Assembly (NCBI GenBank): GCA_050951005.1
Contig: JBMNIP010000004.1
Location: forward strand, 310,001 to 374,000
Source of the DNA: UMGS1519 sp050951005
GTDB taxonomy: Bacteria > Actinomycetota > Coriobacteriia > Coriobacteriales > Eggerthellaceae
DNA length: 64,000 nucleotides
Direction of reading: 5' to 3'
A program made the position numbers and the translations under genes. The notes below the pieces were generated by a model. That model did no database searches and was not told where the DNA came from. It was given only the letters and a program-made list of their open reading frames with translations. Below, in pieces: positions 9,130-18,314 of this stretch (its first letter is position 1; every line of letters begins with the position of its first letter).

Positions 9130-9963
9130 CTAGAACGAGCGGTAGCGGCGCTGCTCAGTCTCGGGTTTGTAGCTATCGGGGATAGCGGGCATAACGCGGG
9201 TAGCGTCAGCGTCGTTGTAATCCGGTGCGTCATCGACATCTTCCGGCAGTTTCACCGTTGCATCGGCTTCGAATCCCGCAACAGATTCCCGTACCGGTGC
9301 TACTGACGGTTTGGTCGGTTCTCCCGCTTGTTTGGTGAGCACTGCTTCTATCGCAGCGGCAGGGATGAGCTCGGTTTTCCCGGGATCGAGCAATTCATGC
9401 GATGCGGCAAGCTCGGCAGCATCGGAGCTGAACGCCGCTGGCGTTTCGGACGCGGCGGCATCCTCCGTTTCTGCAGCGGAAGCTTCGACGTCCGGTTGGT
9501 CTGCCCGGAGGACGGAAGCATCCATGTCCGGTTCGTCAAGGTCCAGCTCTTCCAAATCGGCTTCGTTTTCCTGCGGACGGGGTTCAGGCTGATGCCAAGA
9601 GGCAAACTCGGTGCCGCATTGGATGCAATACTGGTTGCCGGATGCAACCGGGGTTCCGCAGCGCGGGCAGTAATTGAAGGAGATATCGCTCTGCGGACCT
9701 TTGAGAAGCCGCGCGAGGGCGTCTTCGACCTGGTTTCGCTGTCGGTCGACGGCGGAGATGCCGGTGTAGAGCGCCTCACGCCCGCGACGTGCGGCGGGAT
9801 CGTTCATCGTTTCCTGGTACACGAGGGCACCGAGTTCGGCGGCAAGGCGGGTGCGTTTTGCATCAAGTTCGTGCAGATGCTCGCGCAGCAGCGTCAGATC
9901 GGCATCTGCGGGTGCAGATTTTTCCTGACCGGCTGCCGGGGCGTCGAATCCTCCCTGGGTCAT
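9130..9963 (-). CDS. Zinc-ribbon domain protein of unknown function
   Basis: A 277-residue protein. The N-terminal 90 residues are a predicted coiled-coil helix pair (LTLLREHLHELDAKRTRLAAELG..). A double-CxxC zinc ribbon follows (YCPRCGTPVASGNQYCIQCGTEF), then a long acidic, low-complexity Ala/Glu/Asp tail and a short charged C-terminus. No signal peptide or membrane helix is visible. The start at 9963 follows GGAGG; the longer in-frame start at 10026 has no ribosome binding site. The layout matches the many 'zinc ribbon domain-containing' proteins of Gram-positive bacteria that likely serve as adaptors. No function is assigned. It is transcribed divergently from ffh. Confidence 0.8.
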   Translation of the reverse strand: MTQGGFDAPAAGQEKSAPADADLTLLREHLHELDAKRTRLAAELGALVYQETMNDPAARRGREALYTGISAVDRQRNQVEDALARLLKGPQSDISFNYCPRCGTPVASGNQYCIQCGTEFASWHQPEPRPQENEADLEELDLDEPDMDASVLRADQPDVEASAAETEDAAASETPAAFSSDAAELAASHELLDPGKTELIPAAAIEAVLTKQAGEPTKPSVAPVRESVAGFEADATVKLPEDVDDAPDYNDADATRVMPAIPDSYKPETEQRRYRSF

Positions 9964-10257
9964 AGGTATCCTCCAACATTCTTGACAGGGCATGCGCGTC
10001 GGAAACGCCCATACCCTACCGACCATTTTTCTCCATCATACGGAGCCTTGATGGAGGCATTGTCGGCGCCAGGCGATTTCATCAGATTGTCGAAATCGCC
10101 CCGGCTTCCCATGGATGGAGCTTCTATTGCCGTTCGGACGGCATGGCATGGTTGCCCCGTTCCGTCGTGTATCATGTAGATTTGCGCAAAGAGACGGTCG
10201 GGCCGACCGGCTTCTTCGTGCTGAAACGGACAGCGAGGGCAACAAGGAGCCATCCAC

Positions 10258-11700
10258 ATGCTTGAGAATCTCTCCAATCGCCTACAGAGCATATTCAGCG
10301 GCTTGCGTGGTAAGGGAAAGCTGACTGAGGAGGATATCGACTCGGCCATGCGGGAAATCCGCCTGGCACTGCTTGAAGCAGATGTCAACTTCATGGTGGT
10401 GAAGGACTTCGTCGCGAAAACCCGTACCGAATGCACGAAAGCCGAGGTACTGGAGTCCCTGACGCCGGCACAGAATGTAATCCGCGTGGTCATGGACCAG
10501 CTTACCGAATTGCTGGGTGGGGAGGATTACAGGTTCAACTTCAGCAATCGCATCCCGAACGTCATCATGATGGTTGGCCTGCAAGGCTCCGGCAAGACCA
10601 CCGCTTCGGCAAAGCTGGCCTATCGCTTGCGCGAACAGGGCCATTCCCCGCTGCTTGCAGCTTGCGACGTGTACCGTCCTGCTGCTGCCGACCAGTTGCA
10701 GACGTTGGGCGACGAGATGGGCGTCAGAGTCTATCGCGGCGACGGCAAGGATCCGGTCGGTATCGCCAAAGGCGCGGTGCAGGATGCCGTCGACAACCTG
10801 CGCGACGTGGTGATTGTCGATACGGCGGGCCGCCTGCATGTTGATGACGAGATGATGGACGAGGCCGAGCGCATTCGCGATGCCGTCGAACCCGAGCAGA
10901 TCTACCTGGTAGTCGATGCAATGACGGGCCAGGACGTGGTGAATGTCGCGAAGGCGTTTTCCGAACGCGTTGACTTCGATGCCGTGATCATGTCCAAGAT
11001 GGACGGCGACGCCCGGGGCGGCGGTGCTCTGTCCATCAAGGAGGTCACAGGCAAACCGATCGCCTATATCTCGGCGGGCGAGAAGCCCGACTCCCTGGAG
11101 AACTTCCATCCCGACCGCATGGCAAAACGCATTCTGGGCATGGGCGATATGGCTACCTTCATCGAGCGTGCCGTGGCGACCCATGAGAAGGAGATCGAGG
11201 AAGAGGAAGCCGAGCGGGTGGCGCGCGGCGATTTGAACCTCAACGACTTCATTACCATGAACCGCAAGGTGCACAAGATGGGCGGCGTGGCGAAGATGAT
11301 CTCGGCTTTGCCGGGTGGCGACCGCGCACTATCCAGCGGCCAGATCGAGCTCGATGCGCTCGACCGGATGGAGGTCATCATCGGCTCGATGACCAAGGAA
11401 GAGCGCGAGCATCCCGATGTGCTCAACGCAAGTCGCCGTAAGCGCATTGCCTCTGGTGCGGGTACCACCGTTCAAGAAGTCAATTCGATGATGAAGAAGT
11501 ACAACGAGACCAGAAAGATGGTTCGTAAAGCTTTCAGCGGTATGGAGCAGATGCAGCGGAAAAAACGTCCTACCAAAGGCAAGAAGAAGAAGCGGAAGAA
11601 CAATCGCGGTGCTAACCGCCAGGTGATGCCGGGCGGTCTGAGCATGCGGGATATGAAGAAGATCCAGAATATGATCGACGACATGGATTTGGATCAATAA
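10258..11700 (+). CDS. ffh: Signal recognition particle protein Ffh
   Basis: A 480-residue SRP GTPase that binds signal peptides on nascent chains together with 4.5S RNA and hands them to FtsY. It has the N-domain helical bundle, the G-domain with GLQGSGKTTASAKLA (G1), CDVYRPAA, DTAGRLHVD (G3) and MSKMDGDARGGGALS (G4), and a Met-rich M-domain (GGVAKMISALPGG, MKKYNETRKMVRKAFSGMEQMQRKK) ending in a basic tail. A ribosome binding site AAGGAG precedes the ATG. It opens the ffh-rpsP-khpA-rimM-trmD-lepB run, an order shared by many Gram-positive bacteria. No SRP RNA was recognised nearby. Confidence 0.97.
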   Translation: MLENLSNRLQSIFSGLRGKGKLTEEDIDSAMREIRLALLEADVNFMVVKDFVAKTRTECTKAEVLESLTPAQNVIRVVMDQLTELLGGEDYRFNFSNRIPNVIMMVGLQGSGKTTASAKLAYRLREQGHSPLLAACDVYRPAAADQLQTLGDEMGVRVYRGDGKDPVGIAKGAVQDAVDNLRDVVIVDTAGRLHVDDEMMDEAERIRDAVEPEQIYLVVDAMTGQDVVNVAKAFSERVDFDAVIMSKMDGDARGGGALSIKEVTGKPIAYISAGEKPDSLENFHPDRMAKRILGMGDMATFIERAVATHEKEIEEEEAERVARGDLNLNDFITMNRKVHKMGGVAKMISALPGGDRALSSGQIELDALDRMEVIIGSMTKEEREHPDVLNASRRKRIASGAGTTVQEVNSMMKKYNETRKMVRKAFSGMEQMQRKKRPTKGKKKKRKNNRGANRQVMPGGLSMRDMKKIQNMIDDMDLDQ

Positions 11701-11750
11701 GCGCGGGTTGTGAAGAAGATTCGACGAATTGCAATTCCCCCTATGGATAC

Positions 11751-11779
11751 TTGATGCAACGGGGGAAAATCGGTAATAT
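11751..11779 (+). promoter_or_regulatory. Promoter for rpsP operon
   Basis: TTGATG (11751-11756), 17-base spacer, TAATAT (11774-11779) gives a near-consensus sigma-A type promoter 66 bases upstream of the rpsP ATG. The rplU promoter elsewhere in the window uses the same -10 and spacer length. Confidence 0.6.
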
Positions 11780-11844
11780 TCGTTTTTGCTGTCTTTACGA
11801 GGGATACCCGGCAGCACCCATAGATAATAAGGAGAACATTCAAC

Positions 11845-12102
11845 ATGGCAGTTAAGATCCGTTTGTCCCGTCATGGCGCCAAGAAGGCTCCGTACTACCG
11901 CGTCGTTGTCATCGACTCGCGCAAGCAGCGTGATGGCCGTTGCATCGAGCAGATCGGTACGTACAACCCTCTGACCGATCCCAGCACCATTCGCCTCGAT
12001 TTGGAGAAGGTCGACCAGTGGATCGCCAACGGCGCACAGCCGACGGACACCGTGGCCCGTCTTATCAGGACGGCCCGCAAGGAAGCCCAGGAAGAAGCAT
12101 AG
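11845..12102 (+). CDS. rpsP: 30S ribosomal protein S16
   Basis: An 85-residue protein of normal S16 length. It shows the S16 start MAVKIRLSRHGAKKAPYYRVVVIDSRKQRDGRCIEQIGTYNP and the usual IRLDLEKVDQWIANGAQPTDTV middle. It binds 16S rRNA and helps assemble the small subunit. The ribosome binding site AAGGAG lies 8 bases before the ATG. It leads the khpA-rimM-trmD cluster and has its own likely promoter at 11751-11779. Confidence 0.98.
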   Translation: MAVKIRLSRHGAKKAPYYRVVVIDSRKQRDGRCIEQIGTYNPLTDPSTIRLDLEKVDQWIANGAQPTDTVARLIRTARKEAQEEA

Positions 12103-12105
12103 CCT

Positions 12106-12363
12106 ATGGCCGAGCAAACGGCTGATATCGCGGGGCTGGTCCGCACCATCATCGAGCCGCTCGTCGACCACAAGGACGATGTCCAAGTGACCGAGACCGT
12201 CGAGGAGTCCGGTGACATCTATGTCGAGATCCGTGTGAACGATGAGGATACCGGCAAGGTGATCGGCCGCCAGGGCCGCGTCATCAAAGCGATCCGCACA
12301 TTGGCTCGCGCTGCAGGTTCGCGTGCGGGTGCCGGCCATGTGGAAGTCGAGTTGCCCGATTAA
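12106..12363 (+). CDS. khpA: KH-domain RNA-binding protein KhpA (YlqC)
   Basis: An 85-residue single KH domain protein. It carries the nucleic-acid-binding loop GKVIGRQGRVIKAIRTL (GxxG = GRQG) in the family position. In other Gram-positive bacteria KhpA pairs with KhpB/EloR and binds many RNAs, affecting cell elongation and division. It starts three bases after the rpsP stop and its stop is two bases before rimM, so the three are one transcript. The position between rpsP and rimM is conserved in Firmicutes and Actinobacteria and supports the call. Confidence 0.93.
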   Translation: MAEQTADIAGLVRTIIEPLVDHKDDVQVTETVEESGDIYVEIRVNDEDTGKVIGRQGRVIKAIRTLARAAGSRAGAGHVEVELPD

Positions 12364-12365
12364 CC

Positions 12366-12878
12366 ATGGGGCGCTTTCTGCGCATCGCGCAACTGACCAA
12401 AGCACGCAAGAACAAGGGAAGGCTTGTCGCCCGTCCGGTCGACGGTCTTCCTTTCTTGCTGTCTGAAGGCCTGACCGTTTACATTGTACCGCCCACCCCG
12501 GAGATTCCGTGCACGGTGACCGTCTCCACTGCCGAGCAACAAGGTGATGACTATGTGGTGGCTTTCGAAGGCGTGGACGATCCCGGGCAGCTTGTTGAAT
12601 ACGAGGGCCGATATTGCCTTGCGCTTCGCACCGATCTTGATCAGGACGTCTTAGAGCGAAGCGGCATCACGCTGATCGGCTATATGCTTGATGATGTGGC
12701 TCTCGGGCGAATAGGACGCATCTCCCAGGTCGAGCAGCTTCCTGCCCAGATCATGCTCACGGTGGTGGGCCGTTTCGGTGAGGTGCTGGTTCCGTTGGCC
12801 GCCGATTTGGTCATCGATGTCGACCATGATGCGGGGGTCCTGACCATGGACCTTCCACGCGGATTGGTTGAGGAGTGA
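12366..12878 (+). CDS. rimM: Ribosome maturation factor RimM
   Basis: A 170-residue two-domain protein that assists maturation of the 16S rRNA 3' domain around S19. It has an N-terminal RimM beta-barrel (FLRIAQLTKARKNKGRLVARPVDGLPF) and a C-terminal PRC-barrel (IGYMLDDVALGRIGRISQVEQLPAQIMLTVVG.. LVPLAADLVIDVDHDAGVLTMDLPRGLVEE). The N-terminus is somewhat divergent, with the usual GxxGxxG segment poorly preserved. It lies two bases after khpA and two bases before the preferred trmD ATG. Confidence 0.9.
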   Translation: MGRFLRIAQLTKARKNKGRLVARPVDGLPFLLSEGLTVYIVPPTPEIPCTVTVSTAEQQGDDYVVAFEGVDDPGQLVEYEGRYCLALRTDLDQDVLERSGITLIGYMLDDVALGRIGRISQVEQLPAQIMLTVVGRFGEVLVPLAADLVIDVDHDAGVLTMDLPRGLVEE

Positions 12879-12880
12879 CC

Positions 12881-13648
12881 ATGCGAATCGAGACCCTTTC
12901 GACTTTTCCCGATATGTACAACTCGGTCATGGGAGCGTCGATGATGAAGCGTGCCCAGGAAAAGGGGATCCTGGATTTTTCCGCATATGATCTGCGAGAT
13001 TGGACGCATGACCGCCACCGTACCACCGATGATGAACCGTATGGCGGTGGGGTAGGGCTCGTGATGCAGTGCGGGCCCATCTTCGAAGCCTACGACCAAA
13101 TCGCTGCGCAAGGGGTGCATCCGTGCACCATTTTCCTTTCGCCGACCGGCGAGCCGTTTTCCGATACCGTGGCGTGCGAACTTGCCCGCGAAGAGCGCCT
13201 GCTGTTCATCTGCGGTCATTATGAGGGTATTGACGAGCGTGCCTATACCCTTGCCGACCGCACCCTTTCCATCGGCGATTACGTGCTCACGAGCGGCGAG
13301 CTTGCCAGTATGGTGGTCATCGATGCCGTGGTCAGGAAGCTCCCCGGGGTTCTGGGGGCCGACACCGGCGCCGAGGATGAAAGTTTCCATGACAACCTGC
13401 TGGAGTACCCCCAATATACGCGCCCGGCGGAATTCCGCGGCATGGCGGTCCCTGAGGTCCTGACCAGCGGCGACCATGCGAAAGTGGCGCTTTGGCGACG
13501 TCGGCAGAGCCTGAAGCGCACATTCGAGCGCCGTCCGGACCTGCTGGAGCATGCGATGCTTACCGATGATGACCGTGCGTTTCTGAAAACTTTGTCCCAA
13601 CAAAGCGCTTCGTCGGCATCGCCGGGAGAAGACGCTATTATTGATTGA
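12881..13648 (+). CDS. trmD: tRNA (guanine-N1)-methyltransferase TrmD
   Basis: A 255-residue SPOUT-class enzyme that uses SAM to methylate G37 next to the anticodon and so prevents +1 frameshifting. Recognisable parts are IETLSTFPDMYNSVMGASMMKRA, the substrate loop DDEPYGGGVGLVMQCGPI, the trefoil-knot SAM site LLFICGHYEGIDERAY and SIGDYVLTSGELASMVVIDAVVRKLPGVLG, and the DHAKVALWRRRQSLKRTFERRPDLL tail. I use the ATG at 12881 with AGGAG five bases upstream; a GTG at 12875 overlapping rimM would add two residues. Confidence 0.97.
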   Translation: MRIETLSTFPDMYNSVMGASMMKRAQEKGILDFSAYDLRDWTHDRHRTTDDEPYGGGVGLVMQCGPIFEAYDQIAAQGVHPCTIFLSPTGEPFSDTVACELAREERLLFICGHYEGIDERAYTLADRTLSIGDYVLTSGELASMVVIDAVVRKLPGVLGADTGAEDESFHDNLLEYPQYTRPAEFRGMAVPEVLTSGDHAKVALWRRRQSLKRTFERRPDLLEHAMLTDDDRAFLKTLSQQSASSASPGEDAIID

Positions 13649-13704
13649 CATGCTCTTTCATGCGACGGGCACGTGCGTCGCATCCATCTGCTGAAAGGAT
13701 TCCG

Positions 13705-14289
13705 ATGGCAACTGAACGCAAGGATGTTGCACTCCAAGGGGAAGAGGAGAAGAAGGGCCTCTCGCTCGGCGCGAGCCTGCTGCTGATGATCGTCATCGTG
13801 GCGGTGGCGTATTTTGCGCTGCGGACGTTCGTGGTCGGCACATATGAGATTCCCTCCGCTTCGATGGAGGATACCATCCAGATCGGAGACCGGATCTTTT
13901 CTGAGAAGATAACTTACTACACCAGCGACCCCCAACAGGGCGACATCATCACCTTCACCGATCCGCAGGATTCTTCCCGCACGCTGATAAAGCGCGTCAT
14001 CGCAGTCGGCGGGCAGACCGTCGATTTGAAAAACGGCGCGGTATACGTGGATGGCAAGAAGCTCGATGAGCCCTACACTGAGGGAAAGCCATCCTATCCG
14101 TTGGAAACCGCCCCGGGGGTGGAGATTACCTATCCTTTCACGGTACCCGACGGGTACCTGTGGGTGATGGGGGATAACCGTACCAACTCGGCGGATTCAC
14201 GTTATTTCGGTGCCATCGACAAGGATTCGGTAACCGGTCATGCCGCGTTCCGGTTCTGGCCGCTCGACCGTGTCGGCACCTTGGATTAG
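13705..14289 (+). CDS. lepB: Signal peptidase I
   Basis: A 194-residue membrane-bound type I leader peptidase that cleaves signal peptides from exported proteins. One N-terminal membrane helix spans about residues 22-42. The catalytic Ser53 lies in IPSASMEDTI, and the general-base Lys near residue 96 lies in TLIKRVIAVGGQTV. The GDNRTNSADSRYFG box near the C-terminus completes the family signature. The ATG at 13705 follows AAAGGA; the longer reading from 13645 would add an implausible Arg-rich leader. It sits between trmD and glyQ in the same direction. Confidence 0.95.
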   Translation: MATERKDVALQGEEEKKGLSLGASLLLMIVIVAVAYFALRTFVVGTYEIPSASMEDTIQIGDRIFSEKITYYTSDPQQGDIITFTDPQDSSRTLIKRVIAVGGQTVDLKNGAVYVDGKKLDEPYTEGKPSYPLETAPGVEITYPFTVPDGYLWVMGDNRTNSADSRYFGAIDKDSVTGHAAFRFWPLDRVGTLD

Positions 14290-14299
14290 AAGGAGGATC

Positions 14300-15238
14300 A
14301 TGCAAGCCAACAAGCCTAATGCACAGTGCGCTGGAGGCCAGGTGATAACGTTCCAGGATGTTGTCATGAACCTGCAGAGGTACTGGGCGAACCAGGGATG
14401 CGTCATCCTGCAGCCATACGACAGCCCGGTCGGTGCGGCGACAAACCATACGGCTACCCTGCTCCGTTCGCTCGGCCCCGATACCTGGCGTACCGCCTAT
14501 GTGCAGGGTTGCCGCCGTCCTGCCGACGGCCGCTATGGCGAGAATCCGAATCGGCTGCAGTTCTACTACCAGTTCCAGGTTCTGATAAAGCCGTCGCCCG
14601 ACAATATCCAGGACCTGTATCTGGGAAGCCTGCGCGCAATCGGAATCGATGTCGACCATCATGACGTGCGTTTCGTCGAGGATGACTGGGAAAGCCCATC
14701 CCTGGGTGCTTGGGGCCTGGGGTGGGAGGTCTGGCTCAACGGCATGGAGGTCACGCAGTTCACCTACTTCCAACAGGTCGGCGGTTTCGAGTGCTCGCCG
14801 GTCCCCGTGGAGCTTGCCTACGGGTTGGAGCGCTTGACCATGTACATCCAGGGCGTCGATTCCGTCTACGACATCGTCTGGGCGCGCGGCGACGATGGCG
14901 TGGAATTCACCTATGGCGATGTCTACCTTGAGAACGAGCGGGAATTCTCTGCCTACAATTTCGAGACGGCCGATACGGACATGCTGTTCAAGGACTTCAA
15001 CGACTACGAGCAGGAAGTGAATAGGTGCCTGGATGCCAAGCTTCCGCTGCCCGCCTACGACTATGTGCTGAAATGCTGCCATACTTTCAATCTGCTTGAT
15101 GCACGCGGGGTCATATCGGCAACCGAGCGCATGGCCTATATGCTGCGCGTCCGCGGTATGGCCAAAGACTGCTGTGAATCCTATCTGGAGAACGTGGTAG
15201 GCACCGTGCCTGCCTCTGGGGAAGAGGAGGGACGATAG
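14300..15238 (+). CDS. glyQ: Glycyl-tRNA synthetase alpha subunit
   Basis: The 312-residue catalytic alpha chain of the bacterial heterotetrameric glycyl-tRNA synthetase. It begins ITFQDVVMNLQRYWANQGCVILQPYD and has the family blocks GAATNHTATLLRSLGPDTWRTAYVQGCRRPADGRYGENPNRLQFYYQFQV and LGWEVWLNGMEVTQFTYFQQVGG. The ATG at 14300 follows AAGGAGG closely; an upstream in-frame ATG at 14240 overlaps lepB and has no ribosome binding site. The next gene begins two bases after its stop, as expected for subunits made together. Confidence 0.97.
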   Translation: MQANKPNAQCAGGQVITFQDVVMNLQRYWANQGCVILQPYDSPVGAATNHTATLLRSLGPDTWRTAYVQGCRRPADGRYGENPNRLQFYYQFQVLIKPSPDNIQDLYLGSLRAIGIDVDHHDVRFVEDDWESPSLGAWGLGWEVWLNGMEVTQFTYFQQVGGFECSPVPVELAYGLERLTMYIQGVDSVYDIVWARGDDGVEFTYGDVYLENEREFSAYNFETADTDMLFKDFNDYEQEVNRCLDAKLPLPAYDYVLKCCHTFNLLDARGVISATERMAYMLRVRGMAKDCCESYLENVVGTVPASGEEEGR

Positions 15239-15239
15239 C

Positions 15240-17327
15240 ATGCCGCTCACCAAACACACGTTGGCTTTCGAGATCGGCTGCGAGGAGATCCCCGCATTCG
15301 ATTTGGTTTCTGCAACCAAGCAGCTGGAGAAGATGGTTCCCGCACGCCTGAAGGCCGCCCGTATCTCCTATGACGGGGTGGCTGTTTTCTCCTCGCCCCG
15401 GCGTCTGATTGTGAAGGTTATCGGCGTGCCCGATGCCACAGAGGCGCAGGTCGAGGAATTCAAAGGTCCCAAGACCGCCATCGCCTTCGACGATTCCGGT
15501 AATCCCACGAAGGCTGCCAACGGATTTGCCCGCGGCAAGGGCGTTTCGGTCGATGAGCTGGAACGCCGTGTGGTCGACGGTGACGAATACCTGTTTGCCG
15601 TGAAGCATATTCCCACACAGGATGTGCGCGAGTTGCTTCCCGACCTGCTCGGCGGATTGATCCCCGACCTTTCCTGGCCGCGTTCCTGCCGTTGGGGAAC
15701 CAACACGGAGACGTTCTCGCGCCCGGTACGCTGGCTGTTGGCACTGCTCGATGACGAGGTGCTGCCGGTGAGGTTCGCCGACCTGAAGGCGGGCAATACC
15801 ACGCGCGGCCATCGTGTGCTGGCGCCTGGCGAGCACGTGGTCAAGACGGCTGACCAGCTGCTCGATGTCGTGCGATCCGCCTTCGTGGTGCCCAGCATGG
15901 AAGAGCGCGAGCAGGTGATCCGGGACGGTGTCGCCTCCATCGAGAAGGAGACCGGCTACACCGCCAGCCTGCCGGAGAAAACGCTGACAGAGGTCATCAA
16001 CCTCACCGAATACCCCACGCCGTTGGTGGGCACGTTCGATGAGGAGTTCCTGCAGGTGCCCGAGGAGATCATCGTCGATGCCATGCTGATGCACCAGCGT
16101 TATTTCCCGCTGTACGATGCCAACGGCAAGCTCACCAACAAGTTCATCATCACGAGCAACGGCAACCCGGCAGATTCTGCCACGATCATCGACGGCAACG
16201 AGCGCGTGGTGCGTGCACGGTTGGATGACGCGAAGTTCTTCTACGAAGAGGATCTGAAGCGCCCGCTGGAGTCCTATGTGGACAAGCTGGAACAGGTGGT
16301 CTTCCAGGAGAAGCTGGGCACCGTGCGCGATAAGGCCCAGCGTCTTGCCAAGCTCGGCAAGCTGCTGGCCGCCGATGCCGGCCTATCCGAGCAGGATGCC
16401 AAGGATCTGGAGCGTGCCCTGTACCTGTGCAAAGCCGACCTGGTTACCAATGCGGTAATCGAATTCACCTCCGTCCAAGGCGTCATGGGGTCCTATTACG
16501 CCGCCGCTTCCGGGGAAACCCCGCAGGTGGCGAAGGCTATCGGCCAGCATTATCAGCCGAGATTCGCGGGAGACGCCCTGCCCGATACCTTGGTTGGACG
16601 CTTGACGGCATTTGCCGATAAGCTCGATACCATCTGCGGCCTCTTTGCGGTCGACCAGGCACCGAGCGGCTCCAAGGATCCGTTCGCGCTGCGTCGCCAA
16701 GCCATCGGCATCGTGAACATGCTGACCGAAGGGCTGCCGGTGTCGCTTGAGAAGGCAGTGGACGATTCGCTTGACATCTATGCGGCGGCCGGAGTCGATT
16801 TCGATCGGGATGCCATCCGCAAGCAGGTGCTCGACTTCTTCATCACCCGTACGAAGGTGATCTTGAAAGACGAGGGCAGCCGCCCCGATTCCATCGATGC
16901 GGTATTGGCTGCCGGCGTGGTTGAGCCTGCCGTCATCCATCGGCGCGTGCATGCGCTGGAGAACCTGCGCCGCCAGATGGCGGACGTCATGGACCGGCTG
17001 GCAACCGCCCATGCGCGCGCCAACAACCTGCGTGACGGCGAATTGGGAACCGCGGTCGACGAGAGCCTGCTCACCGAGCCCGAGCGCGCGCTTTTCGACG
17101 TCATCGAGCAAGTCGATGCCAAGGTGGCAACCGATCTTTCCGCTGGGGACTACGAGGCCGCGCTGAAGGACCTGATCGCCCTGTGCGATCCGATCGACCG
17201 CTTCTTCGAAGATGTGATGATCATGGTTGATGATCAGGCAATACGCGAGAACCGCTTGAAGCTGCTGAACCGATTCGTGCAGGTGTTCGCCCGCATCGCG
17301 GATTTCAGCAAGATGGCGAAGAAATAA
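15240..17327 (+). CDS. glyS: Glycyl-tRNA synthetase beta subunit
   Basis: The 695-residue beta chain, which binds tRNA-Gly and supports the alpha subunit. It starts TLAFEIGCEEIPAFDLVSATKQLE, contains VIEFTSVQGVMGSYYAAASGETPQVAKAIGQHYQPRFAGDALPDT (HD-like region) and ends in the DALR-type anticodon-binding domain (LLKLLNRFVQVFARIADFSKMAKK). The ATG is two bases past the glyQ stop, with GAGGAGGGA upstream inside glyQ. A 13-bp hairpin follows before the PPDK regulator gene. Confidence 0.97.
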   Translation: MPLTKHTLAFEIGCEEIPAFDLVSATKQLEKMVPARLKAARISYDGVAVFSSPRRLIVKVIGVPDATEAQVEEFKGPKTAIAFDDSGNPTKAANGFARGKGVSVDELERRVVDGDEYLFAVKHIPTQDVRELLPDLLGGLIPDLSWPRSCRWGTNTETFSRPVRWLLALLDDEVLPVRFADLKAGNTTRGHRVLAPGEHVVKTADQLLDVVRSAFVVPSMEEREQVIRDGVASIEKETGYTASLPEKTLTEVINLTEYPTPLVGTFDEEFLQVPEEIIVDAMLMHQRYFPLYDANGKLTNKFIITSNGNPADSATIIDGNERVVRARLDDAKFFYEEDLKRPLESYVDKLEQVVFQEKLGTVRDKAQRLAKLGKLLAADAGLSEQDAKDLERALYLCKADLVTNAVIEFTSVQGVMGSYYAAASGETPQVAKAIGQHYQPRFAGDALPDTLVGRLTAFADKLDTICGLFAVDQAPSGSKDPFALRRQAIGIVNMLTEGLPVSLEKAVDDSLDIYAAAGVDFDRDAIRKQVLDFFITRTKVILKDEGSRPDSIDAVLAAGVVEPAVIHRRVHALENLRRQMADVMDRLATAHARANNLRDGELGTAVDESLLTEPERALFDVIEQVDAKVATDLSAGDYEAALKDLIALCDPIDRFFEDVMIMVDDQAIRENRLKLLNRFVQVFARIADFSKMAKK

Positions 17328-17337
17328 CCTTGGATGA

Positions 17338-17367
17338 GCAAGCGGCCGCCTTCGGGCGGCCGCTTGC
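17338..17367 (+). terminator. 13-bp intercistronic hairpin with TTCG loop
   Basis: GCAAGCGGCCGCC pairs perfectly with 17355-17367 around a TTCG tetraloop, directly after glyS and 15 bases before the next start codon. There is no T-run, and the following ribosome binding site begins only a few bases later. It may be an attenuator or an mRNA stability element rather than a full terminator. Confidence 0.5.
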
Positions 17368-17382
17368 GGTTAAGGAGCACCG

Positions 17383-18255
17383 ATGACTGCCGAGACATCT
17401 CCCGTCACGCCCAACGATACCGACCTGCCCACAATCCATGTCATCACCGATTCGGTCGGTGCCACCGCCAAGAATGTGGCACGTGCCGCAGCGGCGCAAT
17501 TCGGCACCACAAGGCCGCACATCGAGCTGTGCAGCCAGGTGAAATGCAGCGAAGATATCGAACGCTACCTGGACGAGCACTCCGCGATTCACCGAGAACA
17601 GCTGGGTGATGATACCCTCGTGGTGTTCTACACGCTGGCGTCCGATGAAACGATGTCCGGCATGCAGCACTACCTTGCCGCCCACCCCAATATCATCGCT
17701 GTCGATCTGCTTACCCCCGCCGTTGATGCGCTTTCCCGCGCCACTGGCAGGAAGCCGTCGGGCAATCCGAAGCTCCTGTATGTGACCGATGAGAACTATT
17801 TCAACCGGATCGAGGCCATGGAGTTCACCATCGCCCATGACGACGGGGCGAATCCCCAGGATCTGCCGCAGGCCGACATCGTGCTTCTGGGCGTATCCCG
17901 CTGCTCGAAGACCCCGACGTCGATCTATCTGTCGCAGCTGGGTTATAAGGTGGCAAATGTTCCCCTTGACCTGCAGACCGATCCGCCACATGAGATCTAC
18001 GACGTTCCGCGTGGACGCCTGTTCGGCTTGACCACGACTCCCGAGGTCCTGGTTGACATCCGCCGTCGGCGCCTGGGCAACGCGCAGGTGGTTGCGGGAA
18101 GCTATGCAGACCCCGAGATGGTATACCGCGACCTGGAATCCGCGCGCGCGTTCATGCGCAAACTTGGATGTATTGTCATTAACACCGGCCATCGGGCTAT
18201 CGAAGAAACGGCGCAGGAGATTTTGCGTTATTATGTACCAATCGTTTCTAAGTGA
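17383..18255 (+). CDS. Pyruvate, phosphate dikinase regulatory protein (DUF299 kinase/phosphotransferase)
   Basis: A 290-residue bifunctional enzyme that inactivates PPDK by ADP-dependent phosphorylation of a Thr next to the catalytic His, and reactivates it by Pi-dependent removal. The N-terminal HVITDSVGATAKNVARAAAAQFG and the P-loop-like GVSRCSKTPTSIYLSQLGYKVANVPL are the family hallmarks. It could be called a PEP synthase regulator by family alone, but ppdK is the next gene, which decides the target. AAGGAG precedes the ATG. Confidence 0.93.
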   Translation: MTAETSPVTPNDTDLPTIHVITDSVGATAKNVARAAAAQFGTTRPHIELCSQVKCSEDIERYLDEHSAIHREQLGDDTLVVFYTLASDETMSGMQHYLAAHPNIIAVDLLTPAVDALSRATGRKPSGNPKLLYVTDENYFNRIEAMEFTIAHDDGANPQDLPQADIVLLGVSRCSKTPTSIYLSQLGYKVANVPLDLQTDPPHEIYDVPRGRLFGLTTTPEVLVDIRRRRLGNAQVVAGSYADPEMVYRDLESARAFMRKLGCIVINTGHRAIEETAQEILRYYVPIVSK

Positions 18256-18314
18256 TGACGTGTGCAACCGCGTTGTCGCTTTCACTGAAATGAAGCCAAG
18301 CGATAGGAGTAAAG

